DNA from: Algibacillus agarilyticus
GTDB lineage: Bacteria; Pseudomonadota; Gammaproteobacteria; Enterobacterales; Alteromonadaceae
Assembly: GCF_003286125.1 (NCBI RefSeq)
Contig: NZ_QMED01000009.1
Span: 102,624 to 166,623 of the forward strand
DNA length: 64,000 nt
Reading direction: 5' to 3'
Shown in pieces: positions 56,744 to 64,000 of this stretch (the first letter of the stretch is position 1; every line of letters starts with the position of its first letter). Both the position numbers and the translations under genes were made by a program. The notes below the pieces were generated by a model, which was not told the origin of the DNA, made no database searches, and saw only the letters and a program-made list of their open reading frames with translations.

Positions 56744-58021
56744 ATGACATCTTTTGCTAAGCTCGGCCTTAATGCAACGCTGCAATCAAATATCAAAGTT
56801 TTGGGCTATAAAAAGCCAACCTATATTCAAGAAAAATCGATCGGAGCGGTATTGTCCGGTACTGATACTTACGCAATAGCACCAACGGGGACAGGAAAAA
56901 CAGCCTCGTACTTACTGCCTATCTTACAAGAGCTGACTCAATCTGATCATAGTGATGACCAAGTACGCCCTATCCGTGCCTTATTTTTGGTGCCAACTCG
57001 AGAACTCGCACTGCAAGTCGAAGAATCAATTGCCCAATATGGCAAGGGTTTAAAGCTTCGCACAATTAGCATATTTGGTGGTGTGCGTATTGAGTCTCAA
57101 GTTAAACGCTTTAAACGCGGCACCGACATTATTGTTGCCACACCCAAACGCTTAATCGACTTAATGAAAAATGAAACAATTTCATTAAACGATATTAAAT
57201 ATTTTGTGATGGATGAAGCAGACCGATTAGTCAGTATGGGTATACACCAAGAGTTAAGAGCCATTTTAGCCGCTATTCCTAAAAATTCACAAAAAGTATT
57301 ATTTTCAGCGACCGATTCAAAAGCCCTTAACAAGTTTAATGAAGAAAATTTATCACGCGTTAAAGTCGTTAAAGGTGGCAGCATACAACCCGCTTTAGAT
57401 AAAATATTACACACCATGTATCGTTGTTTTAGAGAAGACAAAAACCAGCATTTATTAAGTTTGCTAAACATGCTTAACAGTGACCGCACACTTATTTTTG
57501 CCCGTACCAAACGTGATGTCGATTTTTTAACTCAATTATTAAACGATAACGGTTATGCCAGCACAGGTATCCATAATGAAATTCCACAAAAAAAGAGAAC
57601 AGAACGCCTAGAAGGGTTTAAAAATGGTGAATTTAAGCTATTAGTTGCAACCGATATTGTTTCACGTGGCATCGATATTAATGGCTTATATTATGTTATT
57701 AACTTTGATTTACCGGTAAATAGTAACGACTATATTCACCGCGTGGGCCGCACCGCCCGAACCAAAACCAGCAAGTTAGAAACTAAAAAAGCCATGGCGA
57801 CTAAAGCTAAAAACCAAGCATTATCAAAAGAAGTCGCAGCCAAAAACAAGCCGGTTATGTATCCGGTGCCTGAAGAAGAAGTCGGCATCAAAGTATCTGA
57901 TATTCACGGCCATGTTTATTCGTTAGTGAGTCATGAGCAAGAGCGCCTTGTACCACTTATTACTAAAGCAGTGGGTAAAGACATTAAGCTCGAACCCACC
58001 CCTTGGAAAATCGAACGATAA
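56744..58021 (+). CDS. DEAD-box RNA helicase (RhlE-like)
   Basis: A 425-residue helicase with all core motifs: Q motif GYKKPTYIQEKSI, motif I APTGTGKT, Ia VPTRELALQ, Ib ATPKRLIDLM, II VMDEADRLV, III FSATDS, IV TLIFARTKRDVDFL, V VATDIVSRGIDI and VI YIHRVGRTART. The C-terminal extension of about 85 residues is basic then mixed (TKTSKLETKKAMATKAKNQALSKEVAAKNKP), likely RNA-binding. Probably acts in ribosome assembly or mRNA turnover. No clear ribosome binding site stands before the ATG. A perfect hairpin and then F3 copy A follow the stop codon. Confidence 0.92.
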   Translation: MTSFAKLGLNATLQSNIKVLGYKKPTYIQEKSIGAVLSGTDTYAIAPTGTGKTASYLLPILQELTQSDHSDDQVRPIRALFLVPTRELALQVEESIAQYGKGLKLRTISIFGGVRIESQVKRFKRGTDIIVATPKRLIDLMKNETISLNDIKYFVMDEADRLVSMGIHQELRAILAAIPKNSQKVLFSATDSKALNKFNEENLSRVKVVKGGSIQPALDKILHTMYRCFREDKNQHLLSLLNMLNSDRTLIFARTKRDVDFLTQLLNDNGYASTGIHNEIPQKKRTERLEGFKNGEFKLLVATDIVSRGIDINGLYYVINFDLPVNSNDYIHRVGRTARTKTSKLETKKAMATKAKNQALSKEVAAKNKPVMYPVPEEEVGIKVSDIHGHVYSLVSHEQERLVPLITKAVGKDIKLEPTPWKIER

Positions 58022-58026
58022 AAAGC

Positions 58027-58063
58027 ATGAATAAACTGAGCGTTTGACGCTCAGTTTATTCAT
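58027..58063 (+). terminator. perfect 16-bp hairpin after the helicase gene
   Basis: ATGAATAAACTGAGCG (58027-58042) pairs exactly with 58048-58063 around the loop TTTGA, five bases after the stop codon. No T-run follows, because the F3 repeat starts two bases later (58065). Confidence 0.65.
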
Positions 58064-58064
58064 A

Positions 58065-58336
58065 TATAGTCAAAGCGATCGGGTTTTAGGGGCAGGTTTC
58101 TAGTTCCAGACGAAACCGAAGTACTTACATCCATGTAAGCAAAGCCGTCAAAGCTACCGCGTCCTGCTCTCGCCCCTTACCCGCATCCATGCAGGCAAGC
58201 TTCGAGACCCCATGAGCATATGCTCTACTATGTGATTGGGGCCGCCTAAATGGATTTGGGTGTTAGAACGACGCAGGAGCCAAAGTCGAGAGTAAGCACT
58301 GACAATGAACCATAAAACCTGAGCGAGAAGACTATA
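58065..58336 (+). repeat. F3 modular repeat, copy A (272 bp, longest)
   Basis: TATAGTCAAAGCGATCGGG ... GAGCGAGAAGACTATA. Internal modules, each a small palindrome: TTTCTAGTTCCAGACGAAAC, GTACTTACATCCATGTAAGC, CCGCATCCATGCAGGC, GAGCATATGCTCTAC, and a right part CCTAAATGGATTTGGGTG. Other copies lack one or more of these modules. Confidence 0.85.
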
Positions 58337-58570
58337 AAAGTAAAGGATTGCTGCTTAAATTTAAGTTTTACTAACCCATTCAAACGCCTAATTCACCCCG
58401 TATTTTATCTTTACCTTACTGACCTTAACTTTATTTAAACCCTATAAATTTAATGTTAAAACCATAACACGTTGCGGGTTTTCTCTTAAATCTGTCATTA
58501 AATTCTTACTTTATTGTCATATTGTTTTTTTATATTGACCGCCGTTTTTTAAATACAGGCAATAAAAGTA
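58337..58570. other. intergenic region before the phytase-like gene
   Basis: AT-rich leader; nothing conserved recognised. Confidence 0.35.
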
Positions 58571-60157
58571 ATGAAATTTAACACGATCTCTTTATGTTTG
58601 ATCGCAACACTAGGTTTAGCAAGCTGTAGTGATGATGGCGAAAATGGAATTAATGGTACAAACGGTACAAATGGCACAAGTGGAACAAATGGCTTTAATA
58701 GCCTAATTCAACATCAAGCGTTAACACTGGGCGACAGTGACTGCTTTTTTGGTGGCTTAAAAATACAATCCGGTTTAGATACCGATAACAACAACGAGTT
58801 AGCCGCAGCAGAAATTACATCAACTTCATTATCATGTAACGTTAATCCAGTGAGTAATAATGGCTCACGTCTTCCTTATACCGTTTTACGAAATGATATT
58901 GATGACGGTGCGATGCCAGGCATGAAGTTTGAAATTCGTAACGGTGGTTTTGGTTCAGATATGGTTGCGCATCCAACCGACCCAAGCCTGTTTTATGCCG
59001 TAACAGATCGAGGCCCAAATGCAACTTTCACCGGTGCGCAAGGTAAAGGAAAAATATTTCCAACACCCGATTACACGCCACGTATTGGGTTATTTAAATT
59101 GCAGCCTAATGGTGATATCAAAAAAATCAAAGAGATATTGTTCAAACGCCCTGACGGTACTTTAATCACGGGCTTACCAAACGATGCCGCGTTTGGTGGT
59201 ACTGGCGAAACCCCTTATAACATAGATGGTACACTAGTTACCGTAGATGCAACTCAACCTTATGATGCCACTACAAACCCAATCAAATTAGATAATTATG
59301 GTTTAGATGCCGAAGGTATAGTGGCACTATCGGATGGTACGTTTTGGGTAAGTGATGAATACGGCCCACATATTGTACACTTTGATGCCGACGGTAAAGA
59401 AATAGGTCGCATTAATGCATTTAGCAACGACACGCGTAACACGCACACCCTACCCGCAGAATTTGCTAACCGCCGAGCAAACCGCGGAATGGAAGGCTTA
59501 GCCATAACACCAGACGAATCAACTTTAGTTGGCATTATGCAATCGACCCTTTATAACCCAAGCAGTGCGGTTAAAAATTTAGATATCGTGCGTATCGTGA
59601 CGGTAGAAATTGCCACAGGCAACGTCGCACAATACTTATATAAGCAAGAAAAAAATCAAAACTCACAATCAGGTATTGTGGCACTAAGCAATAACACCTT
59701 TTTAGTGATTGAACGCGATGGCGCATTTTATAATGCAACACCAACGGCGATGAAACACTTATATAAAATAGATTTAACTAACGCGACTAATATAGAAGCC
59801 ATGACCGCGTCGGGCGATATCGAGCAAGATCCCGCCCTCGGTTTAACCATTGCAGGCGAAACACTTGAGCAAGTCGTCTTAAATTCAGGTTGGACCACGC
59901 TTGAAAATGCAGGCATAAACCCAGTCAGTAAAACAATGGTAAGCGATTTAGTGGCTGAAGTGAGTTACCCTCACGATAAACTAGAAGGCATTTGGTTAAT
60001 CGACAATACACGTGTTGGCGTGATTAACGATGACGATTTTGCGACTTGGGCAACCGGTGGCGTGCTTGAACAAAAATACTTAGATGCAGGTAAAAATACC
60101 ATTGACGGTAACACTTTGTATATTATTGAAAATCTTGACCTCGGCATGACGCCATAA
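58571..60157 (+). CDS. esterase-like/phytase-like lipoprotein with collagen-like linker
   Basis: A 528-residue lipoprotein (LGLASC, cysteine 19). Directly after the anchor come six Gly-x-Asn/Thr triplets (NGINGTNGTNGTSGTNG, collagen-like). A DUF7151-type segment follows (DSDCFFGGLKIQSGLDTDNNNELAAAEI). The main domain (about 95-520) is an esterase-like-activity-of-phytase propeller: GFGSDMVAHPTDPSLFYAVTDRGPN, LDAEGIVALSDGTFWVSDEYGPHIVHFDADG, NRGMEGLAITPDESTLVGIMQS, HDKLEGIWLIDNTRVGVINDDDFA. These proteins are secreted phosphoesterase-like enzymes; the substrate is uncertain. A terminator shared with the convergent gene follows. Confidence 0.83.
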   Translation: MKFNTISLCLIATLGLASCSDDGENGINGTNGTNGTSGTNGFNSLIQHQALTLGDSDCFFGGLKIQSGLDTDNNNELAAAEITSTSLSCNVNPVSNNGSRLPYTVLRNDIDDGAMPGMKFEIRNGGFGSDMVAHPTDPSLFYAVTDRGPNATFTGAQGKGKIFPTPDYTPRIGLFKLQPNGDIKKIKEILFKRPDGTLITGLPNDAAFGGTGETPYNIDGTLVTVDATQPYDATTNPIKLDNYGLDAEGIVALSDGTFWVSDEYGPHIVHFDADGKEIGRINAFSNDTRNTHTLPAEFANRRANRGMEGLAITPDESTLVGIMQSTLYNPSSAVKNLDIVRIVTVEIATGNVAQYLYKQEKNQNSQSGIVALSNNTFLVIERDGAFYNATPTAMKHLYKIDLTNATNIEAMTASGDIEQDPALGLTIAGETLEQVVLNSGWTTLENAGINPVSKTMVSDLVAEVSYPHDKLEGIWLIDNTRVGVINDDDFATWATGGVLEQKYLDAGKNTIDGNTLYIIENLDLGMTP

Positions 60158-60177
60158 AAAACTCACATTGCATTTAT

Positions 60178-60211
60178 AGTAAAGCCTATGTATTTATACT
60201 TAGGCTTTACT
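60178..60211. terminator. bidirectional terminator between convergent genes
   Basis: Stem AGTAAAGCCTA / TAGGCTTTACT with a 12-base loop, midway between the two stop codons. Confidence 0.75.
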
Positions 60212-60221
60212 TATTAAAGCG

Positions 60222-61100
60222 TTAATTGATGGTATGCAACAATGCTTTGTTGATGATGTCGTTTTCGTTAAAATTGGGGTTGTCTATTCTTATTATGGTT
60301 CGCTCATGTAACCTTGCTCGTTTAACATCTTCTGCATAATATCTATCAAAAATAGCCTTGAGCTGACCGTTACGGGTTATTTCTTGTAGGCCATGGTTTA
60401 TTCTTGTTGCAATTTGAGGCGCATTTCGCGACACATATATATAAGTGGCCATAGGAATATAAAGGGCAATATTAGGCTCTATAACCGCATTAGGAATAAG
60501 GCTTCGGCGTTGCTTTAACTCATCATAAGCTTCATACACCGCTCGAGGTATGTAATGAAAGCGTTTCTTTTTGAGCATTAAAAACAATCCTTCAAACTCG
60601 TTACCATACACTACATTTAAGTTATGTATTTTGTAGACGTCGTCCGTAACCCAGCTATGTTGCAACCCTGCTGACAATCTTGATAATTGCTCTAGTGTTT
60701 TTATATTGGCAAACAAAGGAAGATGCTCTTCTAATGTGACTAATAAGCGATAACTCAGTAATCCTTGGCGAATAGGCGTTTTAATGGCAATTGATTTGCT
60801 TTCCCACTCGGGGCTGGCGGGTGCGATAAAAATGTTAATGAGGTCACCGTTGTGGATCTCTTGTAATGCACGCCCTGTTGTCATATCCACATTGACTTCG
60901 ACAAACTCATATTGACCAAACTTAGGGACAGAGGCTTCTAATGCGCTTCGGATCACTTCATCTTTATGTTTGGCTCGTTTATCATAACTCAATATGGGCT
61001 TGAGTCTTTTAACGGAGTCAACAGCATATGCCTCAAAACTTAATGAGCTAAATGCAATAAGCAAAAAAGCGCTATTAATTAACCTGTATACATTATTCAT
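60222..61100 (-). CDS. periplasmic substrate-binding-like protein (SBP_bac_3 type)
   Basis: A 292-residue exported protein (signal to about residue 27, FEAYAVDS). The pattern of the polar amino acid-binding family is faint but present: VNVDMTTGRALQEIHNGDLINIFIAP, RLLVTLEEHLPLFANIKTLEQL, and near the end PQIATRINHGLQEITRNGQLKAIFDRYY, the typical last helix. No permease or ATPase gene is adjacent. Orphans of this kind in Alteromonadales often serve as sensors or have unknown ligands. Confidence 0.72.
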   Translation of the reverse strand: MNNVYRLINSAFLLIAFSSLSFEAYAVDSVKRLKPILSYDKRAKHKDEVIRSALEASVPKFGQYEFVEVNVDMTTGRALQEIHNGDLINIFIAPASPEWESKSIAIKTPIRQGLLSYRLLVTLEEHLPLFANIKTLEQLSRLSAGLQHSWVTDDVYKIHNLNVVYGNEFEGLFLMLKKKRFHYIPRAVYEAYDELKQRRSLIPNAVIEPNIALYIPMATYIYVSRNAPQIATRINHGLQEITRNGQLKAIFDRYYAEDVKRARLHERTIIRIDNPNFNENDIINKALLHTIN

Positions 61101-61329
61101 GAATACACCTTCATTGAGTCATGAAATTGGCCATACCTAATCATTAATTATGGATATAAATCGATTTTTTGCACGACTGTCGGTCTTTGAAAATTTATTT
61201 AGCTAAATAGTGACGACGATTAATCAAATTACTTTCAAGAACATCCATTAATAAAACCCTTCATTACCTTGACTTTTTTGCAACACCCATCAAACTTAAC
61301 TGTATATAAAAACACCTGTATTAATCATC

Positions 61330-62496
61330 ATGACTAAAGCCCGTAAAAGCCAAATATCACTCGATGACACCGCTTATTATCATTGCGTTTCTCGCTGTGT
61401 GCGACGCGCTTTTTTATGTGGGCAAGACAACGCAACCGGTCAAAGTTTTGAACACCGCCGCACATGGCTTGTTACCCGCATTAAACAACTCGCCACTATT
61501 TTTGCGATTGATATCGCTGCCTATGCCATCATGAGTAACCATTATCACTTAGTATTAAGAGTCGACCGTAAAAAAGCTCTAGCGTGGTCAGATGATGAGG
61601 TATTAAAACAATGGCATTTGTTGTGTAAACCCACGCCAGTTGTACAACGTTATTTAGATAGCAACATCATCAGCGACAGTGATTTAATCATGGTAAAACA
61701 AGAAGCGGCTAAGTTTAGAGCAAGGTTATACAACATTAGTTGGTTTATGCGTTACCTCAACGAATTCATATCTCGCCAAGCTAACCAAGAAGATAATTGC
61801 ACAGGACATTTTTGGGAAGGACGTTTTAAAAGCCAAGCTTTATTAGACCAAACCGCCATACTCGCTTGCATGGCCTACGTAGATTTAAACCCAATACGCG
61901 CAAACATGGCCGATACACCTGAAACATCCGATTTCACCTCAATTCAAGAGCGCATTGGCATGGCCAATCATTTAATCGACCCTCAAGTTAATAACGTTAG
62001 AATGGATAATGAAAAAATAGAGAGTAACAAAATAAGAAATACAAAAACGGATAATGACAGTACGAATAATAACAAAACAGATGATGAAAGAAGTGATAAT
62101 GACAAAACGGTAAATAAACAAGCCATTGCTTCATCACTTGATAACATCAAACCCGCAACCTTATTACCCTTTGCCGGTAACTCACACATCAGCAATAACC
62201 CAACCCATATACCGTATGAATTAATTAACTACTTACAATTAGTGGATTGGACTGCACGACAATTAAAACCCAATAAACGCGGTAAAATGAATGACAACAC
62301 ACCGGAAATTTTAAAACGACTGAACATCACAGTTGATAACTGGCTTGAATATTCAAGCCATATTGAAGACCAATTTGGTTTTAGCCTAGGCGCAGAGCAA
62401 AGAATGCGCACCTATAGCCAACACGTAAATGTAAAACGCATAGCCAAACTCAAATCAGTACAACGCTACTACGCAACCCCCGCCGCACTCACTTAG
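61330..62496 (+). CDS. REP-associated tyrosine transposase (RAYT, Y1 family)
   Basis: A single-stranded-DNA transposase related to IS200/IS605 TnpA, 388 residues. Residues 71-73 in AIMSNHYHLVLRV form the HUH metal-binding motif. Y183 in CMAYVDLNPIRANMAD is the catalytic tyrosine, in the sequence context typical of RAYTs. GHFWEGRFKSQAL is another family block. A roughly 45-residue Asn/Asp/Lys-rich linker (about 225-270) separates the catalytic domain from a C-terminal domain of about 110 residues. RAYTs are believed to mobilise REP sequences; F4 and F5 repeats in this window are candidates. The 3' end is tandemly duplicated downstream. Confidence 0.9.
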   Translation: MTKARKSQISLDDTAYYHCVSRCVRRAFLCGQDNATGQSFEHRRTWLVTRIKQLATIFAIDIAAYAIMSNHYHLVLRVDRKKALAWSDDEVLKQWHLLCKPTPVVQRYLDSNIISDSDLIMVKQEAAKFRARLYNISWFMRYLNEFISRQANQEDNCTGHFWEGRFKSQALLDQTAILACMAYVDLNPIRANMADTPETSDFTSIQERIGMANHLIDPQVNNVRMDNEKIESNKIRNTKTDNDSTNNNKTDDERSDNDKTVNKQAIASSLDNIKPATLLPFAGNSHISNNPTHIPYELINYLQLVDWTARQLKPNKRGKMNDNTPEILKRLNITVDNWLEYSSHIEDQFGFSLGAEQRMRTYSQHVNVKRIAKLKSVQRYYATPAALT

Positions 62497-63115
62497 CTAA
62501 TCTAATTATTTACAGGTCAAAACCAGCAAAACTCAAAACACCAGCCATGATGTAAACCGTCACGCCTTAAAAAGCTGAATTCATCAATTAAACGTAATTT
62601 ACGCGTATTGAACACCATCAAAATGAATAAATAACGCGATCAACTCACTCATTTATCAAACACAATGTAGCCAAAATCGATTAAATTTTTTTCTTAGAGA
62701 GACTGTCCCCGATAGTTTTCTCACAAAAGATAACTGGCTTGAGTATTCAAGCCATATTGAAGACCAATTTGGTTTTAGCCTAGGCGCTGAGCAAAGAATG
62801 CGCACTTACAGCCAACACGTAAATGTAAAACGCATAGCCAAACTCAAAGCTGCACAACGTTACTATGCAACCCCCGCCGCACTCACTTAGCTAATCTAAT
62901 TATTTACAGGTCAAAACCAGCAAAACTCAAAACACCAGCCATGATGTAAACCGTCACGCCTTAAAAAGCTGAATTCATCAATTAAACGTAATTTACGCGT
63001 ATTGAACACCATCAAAATGAATAAATAACGCGATCAACTCACTCATTTATCAAACACAATGTAGCCAAAATCGATTAAATTTTTTTTCTTAGAGAGACTG
63101 TCCCCGATAGTTTTC
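62335..63115 (+). repeat. tandem duplication of the RAYT 3' end and flank
   Basis: 62335-62720 (the last 54 codons of the transposase plus 224 bp of flank) is repeated at 62729-63115 with very few differences, separated by TCACAAAA. Both copies end in CTTAGAGAGACTGTCCCCGA. The second copy is an orphan coding fragment with its own stop codon at 62888. Confidence 0.92.
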
Positions 63116-63300
63116 GACGTTATTATGTTAGTTTCTTTTCTGTATACATCACGTTTTCATCTTTATAGACCCTAACGCTTAGAGCGACTGTCCCCGATAA
63201 TGCTCATCGTATGGGACAGGCATCGTCAAAACCCTAACGGAAGGATTAAAATCAAGTAAAATCATCGGTTTATTAGTGCCTGTCCCGCAGGACAGTTTTC
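63116..63300. repeat. F4 REP-like unit 5 and RAYT end fragment
   Basis: 63178-63200 repeats CTTAGAGCGACTGTCCCCGA, then GTATGGGACAGGCATCGTC, CCCTAACGGAAGGATTAAAATC and TTTATTAGTGCCTGTCCCGC follow. The GGGACAGGCA / TGCCTGTCCC arms are perfect inverted repeats here, the cleanest F4 unit in the window. Confidence 0.75.
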
Positions 63301-63336
63301 GCACCCCGATGATCATGTTAGCATACTATCCTTGAG

Positions 63337-63436
63337 GCCTAACGCCCCGTTCAGGGGCCAATAATTGTTTGCTAAAATGTGTAGCGCAGCGGAACCGAGC
63401 AAACTGTTAGCGGTCCTTTGCAATGGCTTGTTAGGA
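63337..63436 (-). other. integron attC site
   Basis: 100-bp site with outer cores GCCTAAC (63337-63343) and GTTAGGA (63430-63436), matching RYYYAAC and GTTRRRY. Inside are GTTTGCT / AGCAAAC arms (about 63367 and 63399) and a GCCCC / GGGGC local hairpin. It lies three bases beyond the stop codon of the minus-strand gene at 63440, exactly where a cassette's attC belongs. Confidence 0.8.
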
Positions 63437-63439
63437 GTA

Positions 63440-63925
63440 TTATTGCACCTGTTCTGCAACACTTTTAATTACATCAAAGTTAGCTTTAAAAAAGCCAAAC
63501 TCTTTATTACCTGCTTGTACTCTTTTTAAAACCATATCGATTGGAAATATTGTAGCCCCTCCACTCAATACAACGATAAAGCCAGCACCATGCTTATCAA
63601 TTATTACTTTCCACTTAGAATCCACTTTTGATACAACGAAGTTACCAAACATAACTCCAAGCCCGTATATTACTTTTTGGTCTTTAGGTTTATCTAAGCT
63701 GCCGTCTTGTGCCCAAGTACGGTAAACAAAGTCTAAACTCGAGGGGGTTACCTCTTTGTCTTTAGCGTAGAGTTCAAAAATTTTACTGCCCCACTTGGTC
63801 GAGTCACTTTTTAACTTTACTTCGTTATCAGTCAGATCTCGGATAGTACTTTGCTGGCTTGCTATGCCAAGACTGCTCCATAAGATTGTTATTAAGGTAA
63901 CCATGCAACTTAGATATAACCGCAC
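63440..63925 (-). CDS. exported DUF3806-like protein, integron cassette cargo
   Basis: A 161-residue protein with a signal peptide (MRLYLSCMVTLITILWSSLGIAS) and a small domain resembling DUF3806 (LDFVYRTWAQDGS...VIYGLGVMFGNFVVSKVDSKWKVIIDKHGAGFIVV...FPIDMVLKRVQ). Function unknown. It starts with GTG at 63925; the Shine-Dalgarno sequence AGGAG is contributed by the upstream GTTAGGAG core itself. An attC follows the stop. Cores at 63436 and 63942 delimit a cassette of about 506 bp, with no promoter of its own visible. Confidence 0.75.
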   Translation of the reverse strand: MRLYLSCMVTLITILWSSLGIASQQSTIRDLTDNEVKLKSDSTKWGSKIFELYAKDKEVTPSSLDFVYRTWAQDGSLDKPKDQKVIYGLGVMFGNFVVSKVDSKWKVIIDKHGAGFIVVLSGGATIFPIDMVLKRVQAGNKEFGFFKANFDVIKSVAEQVQ

Positions 63926-63935
63926 TATAAAATAC

Positions 63936-64000
63936 TCCTAACGAGCTTGTAGAATAACTCGTTTTTATTGTTATTTTTAATTGCGTTAAACAGTATCTGA
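63936..64000 (-). repeat. cassette-junction repeat, copy 3 (cut by window end)
   Basis: TCCTAAC followed by GAGCTTGTAGAATAACTCG and the AAACAGTATCTGA end, the same 65 bp as at 37993 and, reversed, at 35352-35419. It continues past the window. Confidence 0.75.

Noticed and set aside
62728-62890. A second, independent transposase gene
   Set aside because: It is only the duplicated 3' end of the RAYT gene (last 54 codons) without start or catalytic motifs.

Overview
The window looks like the chromosome of a marine, polysaccharide-degrading gammaproteobacterium of the order Alteromonadales, probably Catenovulum-like. This rests on gene order and protein style (mupP/gph-nrdA-nrdB-yfaE, alaA-yfbR, pomA-pomB, xseB-ispA-dxs, a monomeric isocitrate dehydrogenase beside rluE), on low G+C, and on several secreted enzymes for algal polysaccharides. 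The species assignment is an inference; no rRNA or tRNA gene was seen.

Layout. 1-4.5 kb: end of a HAD phosphatase gene, then the class Ia ribonucleotide reductase operon behind two NrdR-type boxes. 4.6-12.7 kb: housekeeping genes (DUF2189 membrane protein, alaA-yfbR, a phosphoribosyltransferase, acs) and the sodium-type flagellar stator pomA-pomB. 13.6-16.7 kb: xseB-ispA-dxs. 16.8-25 kb: a lipoprotein, a mipA/DUF3019/two-component/nudJ operon, a secreted beta-propeller lipoprotein and rluE. 25.5-29 kb: isocitrate dehydrogenase and a DUF1186/SEC-C protein.

29-50.6 kb is an accessory stretch. It holds a TAT-exported aldo/keto reductase, a NadD of Bacteroidetes type, a secreted five-bladed-propeller glycosidase, a PAS chemoreceptor-like protein, a block of integron-cassette-like genes bounded by inverted copies of one sequence, an SMP-30-like lipoprotein, a sulfatase fused to a second propeller glycosidase domain, a GH16 lipoprotein, an RlaP-type nucleotidyltransferase, a beheaded DUF2878/chalcone-isomerase/DUF3833 operon, a MITE-interrupted oxidoreductase pseudogene and an alginate-lyase-family lipoprotein. 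No TonB-dependent receptor, transporter or dedicated regulator accompanies the polysaccharide genes here.

50.8-61.1 kb returns to core-like genes (ppaC, rluA-type, RNase H, methyltransferase, GNAT, CE2-type esterase, DEAD helicase, phytase-like lipoprotein, periplasmic binding protein). 61.3-64 kb holds a REP-associated tyrosine transposase (RAYT) with a tandem duplication of its 3' end, then an integron cassette with a well-formed attC site.

The most distinctive property of the window is its load of non-coding mobile repeats. I distinguish: F1, a 252-bp MITE with ATACCAAT ends (four near-full copies plus one stub made only of its ends); F2, a 320-bp element with perfect 19-bp inverted ends; F3, a modular TATAGTC...GACTATA repeat (five copies) that sits against gene 3' ends and terminator hairpins; F4, REP-like GGGACAGGCATCG / TGCCTGTCCTGC units; F5, dispersed relics of the RAYT 3' flank; F6, a short CTTGAAGTCACTTGGGTATA repeat; and integron-like cassette junctions. 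Several are nested, so their relative age can be read.
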